Assembly: GCF_028640845.1 (NCBI RefSeq)
Contig: NC_080541.1
Location: 32,689,435-32,753,434, forward strand
From: Ahaetulla prasina
Lineage: Eukaryota; Chordata; Lepidosauria; Squamata; Colubridae
DNA: 64,000 nucleotides
Reading direction: 5' to 3'
Shown: piece by piece, positions 11,910 to 21,500 of the stretch
Layout of the letters: every line of letters starts with the position of its first letter
Position numbering within the stretch: position 1 is the first letter of the stretch
Translations under genes and position numbers: made by a program
Notes under the pieces: model-generated
The model's database searches: none
The model's input: only the letters and a program-made list of their open reading frames with translations
What the model was told of the DNA's origin: nothing

Positions 11910-13587
11910 ATCAAGAAAAAGGTCTGAGTGGAATTGAATAATATAAGACAAAATTTGAGAATGAATTGCATACAAATGAACATGTAATTGCAAATATTAG
12001 ATTATTAGATTTTTAATTAGATTTTTAATTAGATTTTTAATTAGATTTTTAATTAGATTTTTAATTAGATTTTTAATTAGATTTTTAATTAGATTTTTAA
12101 TTAGATTTTTAATTAGATTTTTACTTCACTTTTATTACTTTTATAAGTAACTCAAGGAGGCAAAACATGTATAAGCTTGTGGTTAAGAACTGAAACTGGA
12201 GATGAACAAGTTAAGGACCACATGATGAAATGGGCTATGAATTTTGGTAATGATATACAAATGGCTAGATAAGAAAATGTAGATAAATAGATTGAAATTC
12301 ACATTGTTTTAATTTAAGAGAGAACTTGTATAAAAAGTATGTACTGCTGGTATATTACATAGACAAAAAAGATGTAAATACTGTAGGTAGTTCAAATCAA
12401 TGTTGGACTGCATGGTAGATTTATGAAGCAGTTAAAAATTATGAATTTTTATTGTTTGAAGAATTGTCATTTTAAAAATGTACTGGATATCCATCTATCC
12501 CTCCACTCAACTATCCAAGGAACTCTCTGGGCAGCAAACAAAACAAAAACACAAAATTATATTAAAATAGTAAAATTACATTAAGAGTCAATTAAAAAAA
12601 TACCACTAGACAAATACACCCATGCCTGATAAGTTTTCAATGGTTTTTATATGCACAATCAAGAAAAAGGTCTGAGTGGAATTGAATAATATAAGACAAA
12701 ATTTGAGAATGAATTGCATACAAATGAACATGTAATTGCAAATATTAGATTATTAGATTTTTTAATTAGATTTTTAATTAGATTTTTAATTAGATTTTTA
12801 ATTAGATTTTTTACTTCACTTTTATTACTTTTATAAGTAACTCAAGGAGGCAAAACATGTATAAGCTTGTGGTTAAGAACTGAAACTGGAGATGAACAAG
12901 TTAAGGACCACATGATGAAATGGGCTATGAATTTTGGTAATGATATACAAATGGCTAGATAAGAAAACGTAGATAAATAGATTGAAATTCACATTGTTTT
13001 AATTTAAGAGAGAACTTGTATAAAAAGTATGTACTGCTGGTATATTACATAGACAAAAAAGATGTAAATACTGTAGATAGTTCAAATCAATGTTGGACTG
13101 CATGGTAGATTTATGAAGCAGTTAAAAATTATGAATTTTTATTGTTTGAAGAATTGTCATTTTAAAAATGTACTGGATATCCATCTATCCCTCCACTCAA
13201 CTATCCAAGGAACTCTCTGGGCAGCAAACAAAACAAAAACACAAAATTATATTAAAATAGTAAAATTACATTAAGAGTCAATTAAAAAAATACCACTAGA
13301 CAAATACACCCATGCCTGATAAGTTTTCAATGGTTTTTATATGCACAATCAAGAAAAAGGTCTGAGTGGAATTGAATAATATAAGACAAAATTTGAGAAT
13401 GAATTGCATACAAATGAACATGTAATTGCAAATATTAGATTATTAGATTTTTTAATTAGATTTTTTACTTCACTTTTATTACTTTTATAAGTAACTCAAG
13501 GAGGCAAAACATGTATAAGCTTGTGGTTAAGAACTGAAACTGGAGATGAACAAGTTAAGGACCACATGATGAAATGGGCTATGAATT
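11905..13587 (+). repeat. Tandem array of a 0.69-0.75-kb unit, copies 1-3
   Basis: The phrase GCACAATCAAGAAAAAGGTC recurs at 11905, 12653 and 13343, giving periods of 748 and 690. The difference lies in the number of 12-bp minisatellite repeats inside each unit. The units are otherwise almost identical. The third is cut off at 13587 within ATGAATT, where the L2/Snake1 segment begins. No coding capacity. Confidence 0.95.
12002..12122. repeat. 12-bp minisatellite, about 10 copies
   Basis: Unit AGATTTTTAATT repeated without interruption. The matching places in the other units (about 12751-12810, 13441-13472, 15366-15398) hold about 5, 2 and 2 copies, so it has expanded in steps along the array. 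Confidence 0.95.
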
Positions 13588-13999
13588 GCACCATAATCAA
13601 TGGCCCTGGTAACTAGCAGAGGCTAATTCTCTTCATAATTCTCTAATTCACTTCTCTTCTCTCTGTATACCAATGACTGCATCTCCAACAATCCATCTGT
13701 TAAGCTACTGAAGTTCGCAGATGACACAACAGTGATTGGTCTCATTCGAGACAATGACGAATCGCATATAGACGAGAGGTCGAACGACTAGCCTTGTGGT
13801 GCAACCAAAATGATCTGGAACTGAACACACTCAAAACCGTAGAAATGGTGGTAGACTTTAGGAGAAACCCTTCCATCCTTCCACCTCTCACAATACAGTA
13901 TCAACAGTAGAAACCTTTAAATTTCTAGGTTCTATCATATCGCAAGATCTAAAATGGACAGCTAACATCAAAACAATCATCAAAAAAGGACAACAAAGA

Positions 14000-14380
14000 A
14001 TGTTCTTTCTGCGCCAACTCAGTAAGCTCAAACTGCCCAAGGAGCTGCTGATTCAGTTCTACAGAGGAATTATTGAGTCTGTCATTTGCACCTCTATAAC
14101 TGCCTGGTTCGGTTCTGCAACCCAACAAGAAAGACACAGACTTCAGAGGATAATTAGAACTGCAGAAAAAATAATTGCTACCAACCTGCCTTCCATTGAG
14201 GACCTGTATACTGCACGAATCAAGAAGAGGGCCGTGAAAATATTTACAGATCCCTCACATCCTGGACATAAACTGTTTCAACTCCTACCCTCAAAACGAC
14301 GCTATAGAGCACTGCACACCAGAACAACTAGACACAAGAACAGTTTTTTCCCGAAGGCCATCACTCTGCTAAACAAATAA
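14000..14380 (+). pseudogene. Snake1 LINE ORF2 C-terminal fragment
   Basis: 126 codons: FFLRQLSKLKLPKELLIQFY, then QRIIRTAEKIIATNLPSIED, DPSHPGHKLFQLLPS and FFPKAITLLNK before the stop. This is the post-reverse-transcriptase region shared by CR1/L2/L3-type LINEs. The catalytic part upstream is frameshifted. Confidence 0.85.
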
Positions 14381-14991
14381 TTCCCTCAACACTGTCAAAC
14401 TATTTACTAAATCTGTACTACTATTAATCTTCTCATCGTTCCCATCACCAATCTTCTTCCACTTATGACTGTATGACTGTAACTTTGTTGCTGGCAATCC
14501 TTATGATTTATATTGATACATTGACCATCAATTGTGTTGTAAATGTTGTACCTTGATGAATGTTATCTTTTCTTTTATTCACACTGAGAGCATATGCACC
14601 AAGACAAATTCCTTGTGTGTCCAATCACACTTGGCCAATAAAAAATTCTATTCTATTCTATTCTAATAAGCAGCCTTCTGTATTTTGATTTAACTGCAGT
14701 TTCCAAGTGATTCTCAAATGCAGCCCTTTGTAGGGCTCCTTGCTATTGTCATAATAAGTTGGGATAAATTATCACTGAACATCCATTCACTTTAGATAGA
14801 GCTGTTTAAGTTAAAGCTGGGCAAAAGTCCTCCTGCTCAATGCCCATCCAGCAGTAGACATAAATCCAGGAGGATGCGCTTCAAATAAAATATGCTCATC
14901 CAAAGCATGTTTGTAGAGACCACTTGTTGAAAACCCTACCCCTTATGAGGTGTGACAAGAGGGGACTTGAGAGCAAGCATTGTCCTGGAGG

Positions 14992-15031
14992 ATCAGTGGA
15001 TCGACTCCTGGAGGCAAGTCGATCCACTGAT
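14992..15031. repeat. Perfect 14-bp hairpin
   Basis: ATCAGTGGATCGAC (14992-15005) and GTCGATCCACTGAT (15018-15031) are exact reverse complements around a 12-base loop. It lies in L2-like DNA; no T-run follows. Confidence 0.9.
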
Positions 15032-15089
15032 TAATTGTTTCACAGATGGGCAGGAGAATTCCACCTTCACTTAATATTAAAAATCATTT

Positions 15090-15757
15090 TTTAAAAAATG
15101 TACTGGATATCCATCTATCCCTCCACTCAACTATCCAAGGAACTCTCTGAGCAGCAAACAAAACAAAAACAGAAAATTATATTAAAATAGTAAAATTACA
15201 TTAAGATTCAATTAAAAAAATACCACTAGATAAATACACCCATGCCTGATAAGTTTTCAATGGTTTTTATATGCACAATCAAGAAAAAGGTCTGAGTGGA
15301 ATTGAATAATATAAGACAAAATTTGAGAATGAATTACATACAAATGAACATGTAATTGCAAATATTAGATTATTAGATTTTTTAATTAGATTTTTTACTT
15401 CACTTTTATTACTTTTATAAGTAACTTATGGAGGCAAAACATGTATAAGCTTGTGGTTAAGAACTGAAACTGGAGATGAACAAGTTAAGGACCACATGAT
15501 GAAATGGGCTATGAATTTTGGTAATGATATACAAATGGCTAGATAAGAAAACGTAGATAAATAGATTGAAATTCACATTGTTTTAATTTAAGAGAGAACT
15601 TGTATAAAAAGTATGTACTGCTGGTATATTACATAGACAAAAAAGATGTAAATACTGTAGGTAGTTCAAATCAATGTTGGACTGCATGGTAGATTTATGA
15701 AGCAGTTAAAAATTATGAATTTTTATTGTTTGAAGAATTGTCATTTTTAAAAAAATA
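15090..15757 (+). repeat. Copy 4 of the tandem unit
   Basis: Starts in the unit's second half (AAAAAATGTACTGGATATCC), passes the start phrase at 15273 and ends at GAAGAATTGTCATTTTTAAAA, where unique DNA follows. It carries the short, two-copy form of the minisatellite and small differences (CTTATGG for CTCAAGG), so it may be the ancestral unit. It is separated from copies 1-3 by the L2/Snake1 segment. Confidence 0.93.
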
Positions 15758-15976
15758 TATATATCCATGCCAGAGCAGCATATATTAATATCATGATCTC
15801 AATATCTGGGATATCTTTTCAAAATGGCCGATCTGTTCATCAATCCTATTAAGCATTATTCTTAATATAAAGTGAAAAAAATGTGGTTCCCTCGTCACAT
15901 CCAAAATAGTATCTGTAGCTTAAAAGTAAAAAATGGTCCATCTGTCAATGATTTATAAGAGCACCATCCTTTAAAG

Positions 15977-16097
15977 CAGGTGTCTCCAACCTTGGCAACT
16001 TTAAGCCTGGAGGACTTCAACTCCCAGCAAAGCTGGCTGGGGCATTCTGGGAGTTGAAGTCCTCCAGGCTTAAAGTTGCCAAGGTTGGAGACACCTG
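15977..16097. mobile_element. Fold-back hAT-like MITE, 121 bp
   Basis: Terminal CAGGTGTCTCCAACCTTGG and its reverse complement continue as a perfect inverted repeat over 51 bases each side (58 with the flanking duplication), with a 19-base loop at 16028-16046. Flanks CTTTAAAG (15969-15976) and CTTTAAAC (16098-16105) agree at 7 of 8, as expected for hAT. Perfect arms point to recent insertion or arm conversion. Confidence 0.93.
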
Positions 16098-16299
16098 CTT
16101 TAAACCATATATGTGTTTTCTTGATGCAATCTCCAAGTCTCAGCTACTCCTAAGAACCTTTCTAGAATGTAGAAAACCATAAGATGTCCACTTTTAATGT
16201 CTTAAGCCAAATGAGCAGGAATTGTATTAGTCATATGTTTTACCTATTTGCTAACATGGTACCAGTTGTAATATCAGAATTAAGAATCAAATTAATGAA

Positions 16300-16625
16300 A
16301 TCCTTGATTGATGGACCATAAGTGACCCTAGAATTATGGTCATAGGTTATTCGGGTCATTAAATGGCTCACCATGTGACTGAGCCCGATTTTTGCTGCAG
16401 TCATTAAGTGAATCCATTGTCCGCAATGAATTATTTTTGCTAGAAATCAGAAGTAAATACCAGTTTTCAGCAAAAACCATAGTAAATGGCAGGCATGTGA
16501 CTACATGACACTGGAAACAACTATGAATCTGGACTGGTTGCTGAGCATCCAAAATATGGTCATATGTTGTGTGGGAGGCAGCTGTTGGAACTTTGAATCT
16601 GGATTATAAATCATCCAGGGAAGTC
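16300..16625. mobile_element. Decayed MITE (GTAGTCCTCGACTTACGA family)
   Basis: Phrases such as CAGTCATTAAGTGAATCC, GGTCATAGGTTATTCGGGTC and CATGTGACTACATGAC fit the non-autonomous element seen better preserved at 29904 and 58290. Ends not clear. Confidence 0.55.
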
Positions 16626-16633
16626 CATGGTAA

Positions 16634-17041
16634 CTTCATCACTCTGCTAAACAAATAATTCCCTCAACACTATCAAACTATTTACTAAGTCTGCACTACT
16701 ATTAATCTTCTCATCATTCCTACCACCCATCTCCTTCCACTTATGACAGTATGACTGTAACTTTGTTGCTTGTATCCTTATGATTTTTTATATTGATATT
16801 GTTTCCTGATTGCTTATTTGTACCCTATGACTATCATTAAGAGTTGTACCTTATGATTCTTGATGAAGATATCTTTTCTTTTATGTACACTGAGAGCATG
16901 TGCATCAAGACAAATTCTGTGAGTGTCCAATCACACTTGGCCAATAAAAAATTCTATTGTATTCTATTGTATTGTATTGTATTGTATTGTATTGTATTCT
17001 ATTCCATTCCATTCCATTTCATTTCATTCCATTTCATTCCA
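16634..17041 (+). mobile_element. Snake1-type LINE 3' end with microsatellite tail
   Basis: Starts at ATCACTCTGCTAAACAAATAA (end of ORF2), continues with the 3' UTR to CACACTTGGCCAATAAAAAA (about 16951) and then a pentanucleotide tail that changes from ATTCT/ATTGT to ATTCC and ATTTC up to 17041. Strongly 5' truncated. Confidence 0.92.
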
Positions 17042-17581
17042 TAAGCCACTGGAGTGAGTATACTTAAATAACCCCTTCTTGTAAATTGTAACCTCAGCAA
17101 AGAATATGATTTAGAATAGCCATTTGCTTACATGAATTGATTAAATGCATTTCATTGTGATATCCTTGATTGCTTGGCAAGAATGAGCATAGAAGTTCTC
17201 AGTCAGCCTCTGATATTTGGGACCTCTGGCCAAAGGCTACCCGTCAGAGAAAAGTCATAAAGAAATGAAAGAAGAGATTTTCAGAGAAGCAGCAGTTGTC
17301 CAAAATTTGATGTTTTTTTAGTATATAATATTACTATAAATTAGTTTTCAAATACATCTTAGCAACAATGACAGAATTGCTTAATTTGTCCCATTCGTTG
17401 TTTCAGACTTCTTCTATGTATATCTGCCATACTCAGTGTCTATCAGAACAATTGTTTTGGCCAAGCTACATATATTTTAAATCCTCATTGCTTATTGCTA
17501 TAGAATAATTGTGCCCCTTCTCCTTAAACTACTTAACATTAAGTTACTAATTTAAATAGCCAAGTAAAGGGGGGGGGAATC
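17042..17581. other. Intergenic, nothing recognised
   Basis: AT-rich DNA without recognisable gene or repeat. Confidence 0.45.
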
Positions 17582-17780
17582 ATATAAATAGTAATAGCAT
17601 TTAGACTTATATACCGTTTCATAGTGCTTTACAGCCATCTCAGTGGTTTATAAAGTCAGCATATTGTCCCCAACAATCTGGTGACCTCGGAAGGATGGAA
17701 GGTTGAGTCAACCTTGAGCCAGTGAGAGTCAAACTGCTGGCAATCGGCAGCATTCTAACCACTGCGCCACCCCGGCTCTA
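17582..17780 (-). mobile_element. tRNA-derived SINE
   Basis: On the minus strand it starts AGCCGGGGTGGCGCAGTGG (box A-like), followed by a tRNA-like head and a body ending near TATAAGTCTAAATGC. Box B is weak. Contains GTTGAGTCAACCTT, shared with the SINE at 17815. Confidence 0.7.
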
Positions 17781-17814
17781 AATATAAGCTGCACAGAAAT
17801 GGCACCTATTAATT

Positions 17815-18075
17815 ACTTTTTTTTTGTTTACATTTATATCCCGCCCTTCTCCAAAGACCTAGGGCGGCTTACATTGTGTAAGGCAATAGTCTCATTCTAT
17901 TTGTATATTTATATACAAAGTCAACTTATTGCCCCCCCAACAATCTGGGTCCTCATTTTACCTACCTTATAAAGGATGGAAGGCTGAGTCAACCTTGGGC
18001 CTGGTGGGACTTGAACCTGCAGTAATTGCAAGCAGCTGTGTTTTAATAACAGGCTATCTTATAGCCTGAGCCACA
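17815..18075 (-). mobile_element. tRNA-derived SINE
   Basis: Minus-strand head GTGGCTCAGGCTATAAG (box A) and GCAGGTTCAAGTCCCACC (box B, a typical Pol III internal promoter), then a body with GTTGACTTTGTATATAAAT and a 3' end ending in CCGCCCTAGGTC...GGGCGGGATATAAAT and an A-run. Close relative at 58402-58664. Confidence 0.8.
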
Positions 18076-18259
18076 CTTTCTGTTCTGTGTTAAAGAGAAT
18101 TAGAAACTTTAAATGCTGACAAGGCAATATTGATTTTCTACTGCAAAATGTTGCTAATGGTCTTCTGAGATCCTTATTTTCACACAAATCCCTTTGTCAC
18201 ATAAAGGTGCTATTTGTAATATGCAGGATGATGAAAATAAATACCCCAAATAATATATT

Positions 18260-19322
18260 TCAGTATTAGGCCACATGATTTATTCAGTAGTGTTTATGCT
18301 TCCAAATTACAATTTATGTCTATCCATGTAAGACTACAAAAGTTACCATTAGAATTGTCTGTGCTTATAAAATATCAACATTTCTTTGTTTTAATGTTAT
18401 ATATTCATTAACACCAGTCTGCAACAAGTTACATAGAATCATAGGCACTTCAAAGGCTTTAAAAGACATTTACTTTAAATGCTTAAAAAAAAAAGAACAA
18501 AGGATTCAGATTCATTTTGAATTCTATCTCGTACCTTCAAATTGAAATTAATAAAAAAAAAGTGGCCAAATCAATTTTGCAGCAACCCCTTGCAATACTG
18601 TTAAGAGTCTTTGGGTTTATGTAGGCTTGTCAGTAGCTTACTGAAAGATCTCCTATAAAGATTTGTTTTGTAAAGGGAAGTAGTTGTACTTCAATTTTAC
18701 ACATTAATTTGCCGTTTTAAATTTCAATCAAGCTACAGAAACCATTGAGAAACAAACGGGGTAAAATGTACTTTCTGACAATAAAATTTATACAAAATGG
18801 AGGTTAAGGTTTACATAGCTGAAAAAATACATTTACACTAAGAGTTACATTATCTGAATTATATGAACACAAATTGCACTAGGACAGCTACAAAAAGGCA
18901 TTTTATTTTTAATTTTGGAGAACAGATAAATTAATGAAATAAAAATTAACTTGTGAGAGTCATCAGACATGCTGACAAAATTAAAACAACTTCCATTGAA
19001 CCATCAGATAAAACAATCATTTCCACTTATGCATATTTTTTTGTAAATAATTCGGTGAACATCAACGGCTATATAAAATCATACGTTGCCACTGCTATTC
19101 ACAGAATACTGCAAAATGTTAAGATTTTATTTTACATTTTTTTAAAGGAATACATGAAAAGTTTTAAATACAATGGGATCTCTTTTTTTTTTCCTTATCA
19201 TAAAGGTGCCATAAAGGCTCTTTAATGAAAAAAAAAGTTCTTCATTATTCTAGGCCAAAAAAAAAAAAAGCTTTATTTAAAAAGTTCAGTGATCTCTGAA
19301 ATAGAGACACTACGTTTAGAGT
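18260..19322 (-). other. SDC2: SDC2 3' UTR
   Basis: This is the 3' untranslated part of the last exon, read on the minus strand from the TAA at 19325-19323. It has no transposon insertion, in contrast to all flanking DNA. An early AATAAA lies about 50 bases after the stop (TTTATT near 19275 on the plus strand) and a distal one is at 18279-18284, in TGAATAAATCATGTGG, a context I recall from mammalian SDC2 3' UTRs. Several other stretches (for example around 18400-18440 and 19050-19250) look like the mammalian UTR from memory. The 3' limit is inferred as 15-25 bases past the distal signal; longer forms are possible. Confidence 0.8.
18279..18284 (-). terminator. SDC2: Poly(A) signal AATAAA of SDC2
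   Basis: Minus-strand AATAAA inside the conserved-looking block TGAATAAATCATGTGGCC. It is the last canonical hexamer before the UTR-like sequence gives way to SINE-bearing intergenic DNA. Cleavage would fall near 18255-18268. A proximal hexamer about 1 kb upstream suggests two mRNA lengths. Confidence 0.65.
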
Positions 19323-19486
19323 TTATGCATAAAACTCTTTAGTGGGTGCCTTCTGATAGGCAGCGCTGGAGGGCTTACGCTCCCCGAGGTCGTAACTCCC
19401 TTCGTCCTTCTTTCTCATGCGATACACCAAAAGCAAGATAAGGAAGATTGCAAAAAGAAAGCCAATGATTCCACCAGCAATAACCG
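19323..19486 (-). CDS. SDC2: Syndecan-2, last coding exon (TM and cytoplasmic tail)
   Basis: Seen: on the minus strand a splice acceptor (TTGTTTACAG) is followed by 164 bases that complete a split Ala codon, then 53 residues and a TAA stop. The exon encodes a hydrophobic membrane span ([20 protein letters not shown]), then the basic stop-transfer RMRKK and the tail ending in EFYA. Known: syndecans are type I heparan sulfate proteoglycans; the span carries a GxxxG dimerisation motif (here GGIIG), the C1 region [12 protein letters not shown] binds ERM/cytoskeletal partners, and EFYA binds PDZ proteins such as syntenin and CASK. The tail variable region ([13 protein letters not shown]) is that of syndecan-2, separating it from syndecans 1, 3 and 4. 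Phase 1 at the acceptor matches the exon 4 donor. Very secure. Confidence 0.98.
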
Positions 19487-20997
19487 CTGTAAACAAGAAG
19501 AAAAAAAGTTCCACTGAATTCCATGAAGTTACTTTTAACCGTGCAAAGTCTATTTTTGAGAGACAATGGAAATTTGACTTTTCATAAGTGCTTTATTGTA
19601 ACAACAACATGACTGACTATAACAACTTAAAATTAACTTGTCCTTGGAATCAGTAAGTCAGATCATAAAATGGGGATGGGAGGAAGATCACAGTATTTTC
19701 TGGAGGGAACAGTATCCAATGTTTCTTGACAGCTCAGTGCTAATTATCATTACTTTTAAGTCCTGCCAAATTCAAAATGATTTATTTTTTGGCGGCTGTA
19801 TTTAGCATTGCAGCCTAAGAAGCAACATTAAAGCATGTGTTTGAATCTCATACTTGAGATTCTCCTTCTCTTGGCTACAATCCTGCACAGGTAAAGGATA
19901 TTTACTTTTTCCCCAGGTTGTTACTCAAGATGTCCTCTTAGTGTTTTAATATTATCAAGATGTAAGGAAAGGTAGCTTCACTCTATAAAGTAGCAGCCTT
20001 ATATCTTATGGAGGTCCTCTTATCCTCTTGTCCCAAAGGTGCCTTTCTTTTTCAAAAGGCAACTGGGCTTTCTTGGTTTTATTTCTTTTGAAAACATTTT
20101 GCTTCTCATCTAAGAAGCTTCTTCAGTTCTAACTGGCTGGTGGGGAATGGAACTATTTATAGATAGCTTTATTGATTAACCTAGTCTATATCAAAGCACA
20201 AGGTTCAGACACATATCGCCAATAAAATCCTATACAAACAATTTAAAATAAGACTAGGGTAAAATACAATAGTTATAGGATAAGATACAATATAATTTAA
20301 TACATAAATATGTAAAATAGCATAAAATGACATAAAATTATATTTCGGTGTCATTCTTACCCATCTACCCCAATTAGTCCCATGTATGCAGATGTCAACT
20401 GAACCATTTTGTTTAATGAATGTATTTTGTATTTTGTTTAAATACTGTGCTGTGTTAAATGTTATTTTCAGGTTCTGGCCACACATAAAGTAAGTTGTTT
20501 TGATATGGGGATCCCAGTGGGTTCTTCGTTTGGTATATAGACCAAGGTACCTGTCTCTCACCCCATTATGCAAGCAATAATCAAATAGGATGTGACCCAG
20601 GTCTTCTGCCGCTTCGCAAATGCACAGATGGTCATTGTACGGTGTAGAATGGAATCTCCCATATCTGACCATTGTGGCAAGCTGTTCGAATCTCGCTCAC
20701 GTAAATATCTCCCTTAAGATGTTTTGGCAGTTGCAACTATTTATATTTTATGACGACTACAAAGAAAGTCCAGTTGCCTTTTGAGGGGGGGGGGGAAGCA
20801 CCTTTGGGATAACAGCTCTATCTTGTTGGCATAACTTACTTGGGCACAAAAGGAAAAAGGGGGAAATCTATTCAAGTGGGGAAGACACATTGCATAACCT
20901 ATATAGCAATGGGTTGCAAGAACCCCTCAGGAACTGCAGACTTTTTTTTTTTTTTTCTTTTTCTAAAACTAAAAATATATTGATGCATGGCCCTTAC
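19487..20997 (-). other. SDC2: SDC2 intron 4
   Basis: Intron between the last two coding exons. It holds a repeat split in two (about 20040-20140 and 20720-20820; CTTCTCATCTAAGAAGCTTCTTCAG and CACCTTTGGGATAAC) with a LINE-like fragment between. The rest is unrecognised. Confidence 0.8.
20150..20700 (-). mobile_element. Unclassified LINE-like 3' fragment
   Basis: The minus strand encodes RYGRFHSTPYN, then LCICEAAEDLGHILFDYC and RDRYLGLY before a low-complexity AT-rich tail. The C-x-C...H...C spacing resembles the zinc-knuckle after the reverse transcriptase of some non-LTR elements. I cannot name the family. It splits the repeat on either side, so it inserted into that repeat. Confidence 0.5.
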
Positions 20998-21136
20998 CTG
21001 CCAGAACCTCTGTTCTCTGAAAAAGGTTCTCTGAATGTTTCCGAGTAAATACATCAGTATCTTCAATTGGCTCATTTTGAGCATTTCTGTTTTCTGCATC
21101 AGGCTTAAGTATTTTTTTATCAATCTCCTCAGGTGA
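20998..21136 (-). CDS. SDC2: Syndecan-2, membrane-proximal ectodomain exon
   Basis: Seen: minus-strand acceptor TTTTCCTCACAG, 139 bases open in phase 0, donor CAG|GTAAGG. It encodes 46 residues starting SPEEIDKK and ending FQRTEVLA, plus the first base of the Ala codon completed in the last exon. Known: this part of the syndecan-2 ectodomain (SPEETDKEK... DSLFKRTEVLA in mammals, from memory) is the membrane-proximal shedding and cell-adhesion region. The N-terminal and C-terminal ends are well conserved, the middle ([15 protein letters not shown]) is divergent, as usual for syndecan ectodomains. Intron 4 (19487-20997) holds transposon fragments but both splice sites are intact. Confidence 0.95.
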
Positions 21137-21455
21137 CTGTGAGGAAAACAAGAATACCAAATCAATACAGGCAAATAAAATACAGAAACATCCACACACC
21201 TACTATTCTGGCTTTACATTTCTACAGTACTGTTTGAAGGCTTGCTACTTGGCACAGGAAAATACATTCCTTTCCTGGAAGCTTCAACTACTGTCTCAAA
21301 ATTGTTCTAGCAAATCAGGTTTTTTTACAGATTATATATAAAATGGTTCAAATATATTATCATACGGTTCAATAATATTTCATCTGGTAATCTGAATGTG
21401 GAGATTTATTCATTTTCTCTTAAAACGTTTAACATCATACTGTATACTTGCGAAT

Positions 21456-21500
21456 ACTGTATATTCGCAAGTTCCTACAAGGAACTTGCGAATATACAGT
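21456..21500. repeat. Perfect 20-bp inverted repeat at LINE 5' edge
   Basis: ACTGTATATTCGCAAGTTCC (21456-21475) and its exact reverse complement (21481-21500) around the loop TACAA. The right arm belongs to the LINE reading frame (NLRIYS); the left arm is an inverted copy of it. Confidence 0.95.

Larger units (their letters stand above)
13582..15088 (+). mobile_element. Old L2-like sequence with a Snake1 LINE inside
   Basis: A Snake1-type LINE (about 13649-14665) lies inside decayed minus-strand L2-like DNA that resumes at 14668 (AAGCAGCCTTCTGTATTTTG). The LINE encodes the C-terminal ORF2 region, with a frame shift near 13765 (one base lost) and a deletion near 13895, a last open stretch 14000-14380 ending ITLLNK, then the 3' UTR, the CACACTTGGCCAATAAAAAA end and four ATTCT repeats. 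Its first 570 bases are duplicated at 8723-9287. Confidence 0.88.

Noticed and set aside
12002..12122. Regular short repeats resembling a CRISPR array
   Set aside because: The 12-mers are directly joined with no spacers, in vertebrate DNA.
17582..18075. Possible tRNA genes
   Set aside because: Box A and box B are present but the cloverleaf is incomplete and a SINE body follows; they are tRNA-derived SINEs.
19375..19566. Alternative start of the SDC2 last exon at an in-frame Met before the membrane span
   Set aside because: The Met-Glu-Leu-Phe-Phe stretch lies upstream of a good acceptor (ACAG at 19487-19490) and is intron; splicing from exon 4 gives the family sequence LAAVIAGG.
20205..20672. 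155-codon minus-strand frame as a host gene in SDC2 intron 4
   Set aside because: Its C-x-C/H-C pattern and AT-rich tail look like a LINE end, and it splits another repeat as an insertion would.
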